Below are positions 29,411 through 32,014 of a stretch of DNA of 32,014 nt, piece after piece (the stretch's first letter is position 1; every line of letters begins with the position of its first letter). A program made the position numbers and the translations under genes. Source of the stretch: Acidobacteriota bacterium (GTDB taxonomy: Bacteria; Acidobacteriota; Thermoanaerobaculia; Multivoradales; J023). The notes beneath the pieces were generated by a model. It ran no database searches. It was not told where the DNA came from and saw only the letters and a list, made by a program, of their open reading frames with translations. The DNA lies in assembly GCA_029263395.1 (NCBI GenBank), contig JAJCXO010000155.1, positions 1 through 32,014 on the forward strand, read 5' to 3'.

Positions 29411-30114
29411 GGTGCTCCCCCAGAACTCAACAGCCACCCCCAGTCGGTCAATAGTGCCCGGGTCCGTGGACAATCACCCTTGGTTAAGCTCAACCTCGCC
29501 GCCAACTGCCGCAAGTCGGCGGCAAAATCGATGTCGTGTCCAGTCGGTAACAACGCAACCTCGAAACCGAGCTCCCGACACCGTTCTAGGCTGGCGTCTA
29601 GAACCGCCGAGGTACTCCAGGGAATTCCAGCAAACAACTCCGGTCTTACCGCTTCACGCCGCAAGCCAACAAAATAGTAGCCGCCATCGACAGTCGGACC
29701 GAAGACCACATCCGCTCCCCTCTCGAGTTGCTGAAACGCGTCTTCGACCGCTGTCGCCTCGAGCTCGGGATGGTCGCTGCCCACTGCACCGACCGCGGCG
29801 AACTCCTCGGCCGCCATCGCCAAACCCGCAGTCAGCCGGTCTCCGAGATCACCCGCTGATTGAACCACATGGTTGCCGCCGGGTGGCACCAAGCCGTATG
29901 GGATGGCTTCGCCGTCCGACAGCGCCCATGCGGTCCACAAATGAAAATCTCCCGGCTCCAACCGCTCACTCAGATCACCCAGCAAGGCGGCATGGATCGC
30001 CGCGGCCTGCTGCGCGGTCAACTCCCCGATCAATCGAGTCTTGACCCGCCCCGGATTGGCTGGCTTGGTAAACAGCAGCACACAACGCTGAGAGGAGTGC
30101 TCACTCTTCGCCAT
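29407..30114 (-). CDS. TIGR04282-type glycosyltransferase (DUF2064)
   Basis: The 235-residue protein resembles the 'arsenosugar biosynthesis glycosyltransferase' family TIGR04282 (DUF2064). The diagnostic stretches are K-P-A-N-P-G-R-V-K-T-R-L near 17-28, G-D-L-G-D-R-L near 85-91, G-S-D-H-P-E-L near 113 (normally G-S-D-x-P) and G-P-T-V-D-G-G-Y-Y-F-V-G-L near 134-146. These form the nucleotide-sugar fold. No partner arsenic or radical-SAM gene is present, so the arsenosugar role is doubtful. The ATG at 30114 is chosen over an upstream TTG; no strong ribosome site is seen. It overlaps nnr by 4 bp and is the first gene of this unit, divergent from the DUF4177 gene. Confidence 0.88.
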   Translation of the reverse strand: MAKSEHSSQRCVLLFTKPANPGRVKTRLIGELTAQQAAAIHAALLGDLSERLEPGDFHLWTAWALSDGEAIPYGLVPPGGNHVVQSAGDLGDRLTAGLAMAAEEFAAVGAVGSDHPELEATAVEDAFQQLERGADVVFGPTVDGGYYFVGLRREAVRPELFAGIPWSTSAVLDASLERCRELGFEVALLPTGHDIDFAADLRQLAARLSLTKGDCPRTRALLTDWGWLLSSGGAP

Positions 30115-30190
30115 GACGAGTCCACCCACAACAGCCGGACGGTTTCTTAATGTGGATTGCAAACATTATCGACCATAGTCGCAGCAAGCC

Positions 30191-30200
30191 GTTACGTAAC
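30191..30200. promoter_or_regulatory. Perfect 10-bp palindrome in the divergent region
   Basis: GTTACGTAAC lies about midway between the divergent DUF2064 and DUF4177 genes (129 bp apart). It is a possible symmetric operator; chance occurrence is not excluded. Confidence 0.25.
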
Positions 30201-30243
30201 ACTCATCAAGGGAATGTCCCAACCATCAAGTAGGAGGAGCAGC

Positions 30244-30432
30244 ATGGTCCGATGGGAGTACAAGATCATCAACATCCGAAGTGAGAACTATCGACTCGAT
30301 CCCGCAGTCAGTCCAGAACTCAACAGCCTAGGCCAAGTTGGCTGGGAGCTTGTCGGTTTGACTTCGGTCAACTTCAAGAGTGGTGCAACCGACAACATCG
30401 CCATGGTGTTCAAGCGCCCGGTCGACGCATGA
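30244..30432 (+). CDS. DUF4177-family small protein
   Basis: The 62-residue protein matches the DUF4177 pattern: it opens W-E-Y-K-I-I-N-I, has a central L-N-S-L-G-Q-V-G-W-E-L-V and ends in a beta strand I-A-M-V-F-K-R-P. The start at 30244 is set by a strong AGGAGGAG at 30232-30239, 4 nt upstream; a longer frame from 30157 has no such signal. The family's function is unknown. It is divergent from the glycosyltransferase unit and converges on the YqjK-like gene 13 bp downstream. Confidence 0.88.
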   Translation: MVRWEYKIINIRSENYRLDPAVSPELNSLGQVGWELVGLTSVNFKSGATDNIAMVFKRPVDA

Positions 30433-30445
30433 ACCTGGGATCTAA

Positions 30446-30643
30446 CTAACGCCGTCGACGGACGGCGACCCAAGCCGCGAAAGCAAGACCCGTCGCGAAG
30501 GCCATCGTAGGCAACGCCCAGGTCTTGGCTTTCGGGGCCCAGCCGATCTCACGATCGATGGATTGACGCAAATCGTTGAATCGTGCCTCGAGCTCTTGGC
30601 GTCGTCTCGTCAGGAGCTCAGTCGCTTGATTCGAGGGTTTCAT
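30446..30643 (-). CDS. Small YqjK/DUF3618-like membrane protein
   Basis: The 65-residue protein has an amphipathic, arginine/glutamate-rich N-terminal helix (about 8-33) and one C-terminal membrane segment (about 42-60), ending in four arginines. This shape resembles YqjK-like or DUF3618 proteins found next to holin-superfamily III proteins. The start at ATG 30643 is chosen because AGGAG lies 6 nt upstream; it overlaps the end of the upstream gene by 26 bp, so coupling is likely. Sequence identity to any family is not certain. Function unknown. Confidence 0.75.
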   Translation of the reverse strand: MKPSNQATELLTRRRQELEARFNDLRQSIDREIGWAPKAKTWALPTMAFATGLAFAAWVAVRRRR

Positions 30644-31070
30644 TGGTCTCTCCTTCGGTAATCTCGCCGTCACTCAGAATTCGCTCGTTCCACCAGGCAC
30701 GATGATCAGTGACCTGGTTTCGAATAGTCGCAACCGGACTTTCGAAACGATGTTTCATCAGGTATTGCGCGATCCCACCCAACACCCCGATGACCAAGAC
30801 GACGACCCCTGTGACGGTTAGCGCCGAGCCCCAGAGTGGCCAGCCCAGCGCCTCGTAGAGGGCGGCCGTCAAGACAATGATCAACAGCGTCGGTAGACAG
30901 ATCAGACCAAGATAAGCAGCCGCGGCGACCAACGCCGCTACTTTGCCGAGCTCTTTGCCTGACCGTGCCCAGGTTTCGGTGATGATGGCCAATTCGGCCT
31001 GCACCACCCCGATTAGCGACTCACCAAGGGCGCGAAACGTCTCTCGCCAACTCTCCTGCCGACTACCCAT
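30618..31070 (-). CDS. Phage holin superfamily III / YqjE-like membrane protein
   Basis: The 150-residue protein has an N-terminal amphipathic helix (1-38) followed by two membrane segments (about 44-70 and 76-100) and a charged tail ending in acidic residues. This is the layout of PF07332, called 'actinobacterial holin-X' or YqjE. Despite the name these are chromosomal membrane proteins, and no other phage gene is nearby. AGGAGA is 10 or more nt before the ATG. It lies 35 bp after the VWA gene and overlaps the YqjK-like gene by 26 bp. The family assignment is by topology and pattern. Confidence 0.8.
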   Translation of the reverse strand: MGSRQESWRETFRALGESLIGVVQAELAIITETWARSGKELGKVAALVAAAAYLGLICLPTLLIIVLTAALYEALGWPLWGSALTVTGVVVLVIGVLGGIAQYLMKHRFESPVATIRNQVTDHRAWWNERILSDGEITEGETNETLESSD

Positions 31071-31105
31071 TATCTTGGTTTCTCCTGGCCGATTTACGGT
31101 GCCAA

Positions 31106-32014
31106 CTAACGGCTACGATTGACGCTGCCTATGTGCACGCCACGAGTGGCAAAGCCGTTGACCGCGCCGATCTCATCACGCACACCAACCGCAACCACTT
31201 GCCGACCGGATCGCATGAGAAGCTTCATACTGTACTGATACTTCTGCTCCTGGGCACGCTCGAACTCTGCCTGTGGAATGTCGATCGGCACCGGGATATC
31301 TTGAATCGGTGCCAGGCCCCCTTCAGAGTCTTTAGCCCCAATGAAGAGACGGATACGACCGCGCTGCATCGCTTCTTGCGGAATGAAACTCAACTTGCCG
31401 ATCGGAATCCGCACCTTGACCTCAACCAGGTAACGATCTTTCGACTTGGTGCTCTCTTGCCCGATATCGATCTCAACATCGAGGGGATTGGACTGGAAGC
31501 CATAGTGGAGCGCCGCCAAGGTGCCCTCTGACATACGGGTCGACACCGGCTTGTCACGATAGCCATCCCGGGTTCGCACCACTAATCCCTTGCGTCCTTT
31601 GACCTTGACTTGGAACCGATGGTAGCGGCCAGACTCGGAGGCCGCCGGGCTGAAGCCCAGGGAATAGTAGGTGTCGAAGTCCTCGGCGACACGGTTGAGC
31701 AGCGGCTCATAATTGTTGGTGTTGAGCAACACCATACCGCCGGTCTCGCTCGCCATCATCCGCAACGAACTCTGGATGTTGCTGAAGTGCACCTGGTCGA
31801 TCTTGGACCCACCACCGATGGTGTTGTTGGAGGCATCGAGGTAACTGTAGGTCCGGAGCCCCGAAGCATCGATGGTGTAGAACGTCACGCGATGGGTGTT
31901 CGCCCGCGAGGTCAACTCCTGAAATTGGCGCGACATGTCGTAGCGCAAACCATCCATCAACACGTTGTCGCTGCTGTCGGTGAAGCGATCGTACATGGCG
32001 TGGAAGATGTCGTC
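31106..32014 (-). CDS. VWA-domain protein of the acidobacterial VWFA-related family, C-terminal part (runs off right edge)
   Basis: The frame stays open at the right edge (codons before the first ATG at 31996 read D-D-I-F-H-A), so the N-terminus is outside the window. About 302 residues are seen. The end of a von Willebrand factor A domain (residues Y-T-I-D-A-S-G-L, with V-T-F-Y-T-I-D) is followed by D-T-Y-Y-S-L-G-F-S-P and Y-H-R-F-Q-V-K-V-K-G-R-K-G-L-V-V-R-T-R-D-G-Y. That last pattern is typical of the VWFA-related acidobacterial family TIGR03436. Members are usually exported; substrate or ligand is unknown. It lies upstream of the YqjE-like gene in the same direction. This is the best lineage marker in the window. 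Confidence 0.88.
   Translation of the reverse strand, partial: DDIFHAMYDRFTDSSDNVLMDGLRYDMSRQFQELTSRANTHRVTFYTIDASGLRTYSYLDASNNTIGGGSKIDQVHFSNIQSSLRMMASETGGMVLLNTNNYEPLLNRVAEDFDTYYSLGFSPAASESGRYHRFQVKVKGRKGLVVRTRDGYRDKPVSTRMSEGTLAALHYGFQSNPLDVEIDIGQESTKSKDRYLVEVKVRIPIGKLSFIPQEAMQRGRIRLFIGAKDSEGGLAPIQDIPVPIDIPQAEFERAQEQKYQYSMKLLMRSGRQVVAVGVRDEIGAVNGFATRGVHIGSVNRSR

Noticed and set aside
30618-31070. Holin annotation as evidence of a prophage
   Set aside because: The family is common on chromosomes as YqjE-like proteins, and no other phage gene, integrase or attachment site is seen.

Overview
The window is 32 kb of bacterial chromosome, GC-rich by eye and densely coded, holding 26 apparently complete protein genes and two that run off the edges. 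I found no rRNA, tRNA, CRISPR array, insertion sequence or prophage. The best lineage clue is the partial gene at the right edge, whose C-terminal half looks like the 'VWFA-related Acidobacterial domain' family. The long HflX and the 34-residue I-G-S-D repeat protein also fit Acidobacteriota, perhaps near Thermoanaerobaculia. This assignment is inference from family resemblance, without a search.

Left region (1-12.8 kb) is a series of short, often divergent or convergent units. They are: a truncated exported protein (minus); a ClpXP adaptor of the alphaproteobacterial SspB type; a small membrane protein; homocysteine S-methyltransferase (mmuM); an exported protein of unknown function; an RNB-family ribonuclease followed by an acetamidase/formamidase-family lipoprotein; an exported S9 prolyl-oligopeptidase-type peptidase; a divergent exported M20 amidohydrolase followed by a membrane-anchored PQQ-like beta-propeller; and a YeeZ-like SDR protein. 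Much of this half looks like scavenging of peptides, amides and amino acids at the cell envelope.

The middle region (12.9-25.5 kb, all minus) reads as one long transcription unit: phoH, pgpH-type 7TM-HD phosphodiesterase, ybeY, CorC/HlyC-type CBS protein, era, LON-domain protein, DUF3604/PHP-type exported protein, hflX, and a membrane-anchored I-G-S-D repeat protein. The first five are the classic phoH-pgpH-ybeY-corC-era cluster (RNA/ribosome maturation, cyclic-di-AMP turnover, ion homeostasis). The last four are an unusual extension of it. A 17-bp tandem repeat array and an 18-nt inverted repeat lie just upstream of phoH.

The right region (25.8-30.1 kb, minus) is a second compact unit: TIGR04282-type glycosyltransferase, nnr (NAD(P)HX repair), tsaE (t6A tRNA modification), a 3-hydroxybutyryl-CoA dehydrogenase and a DinB-family protein with an N-terminal hexapeptide repeat. 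A divergent 62-residue DUF4177 gene follows. The right edge holds a YqjE/YqjK-like membrane pair downstream of the truncated VWA protein.

No gap longer than 300 bp lacks a gene. The largest (245-514, 8762-9007, 25524-25821) carry short repeats or palindromes, listed below. I see no clearly new defence or mobile system. The most unusual items are the 34-residue solenoid protein attached to the era/hflX operon, the translationally coupled LON-domain/DUF3604 pair, the 17-bp repeat array before phoH, and unusual translation starts for the ribonuclease and hflX.
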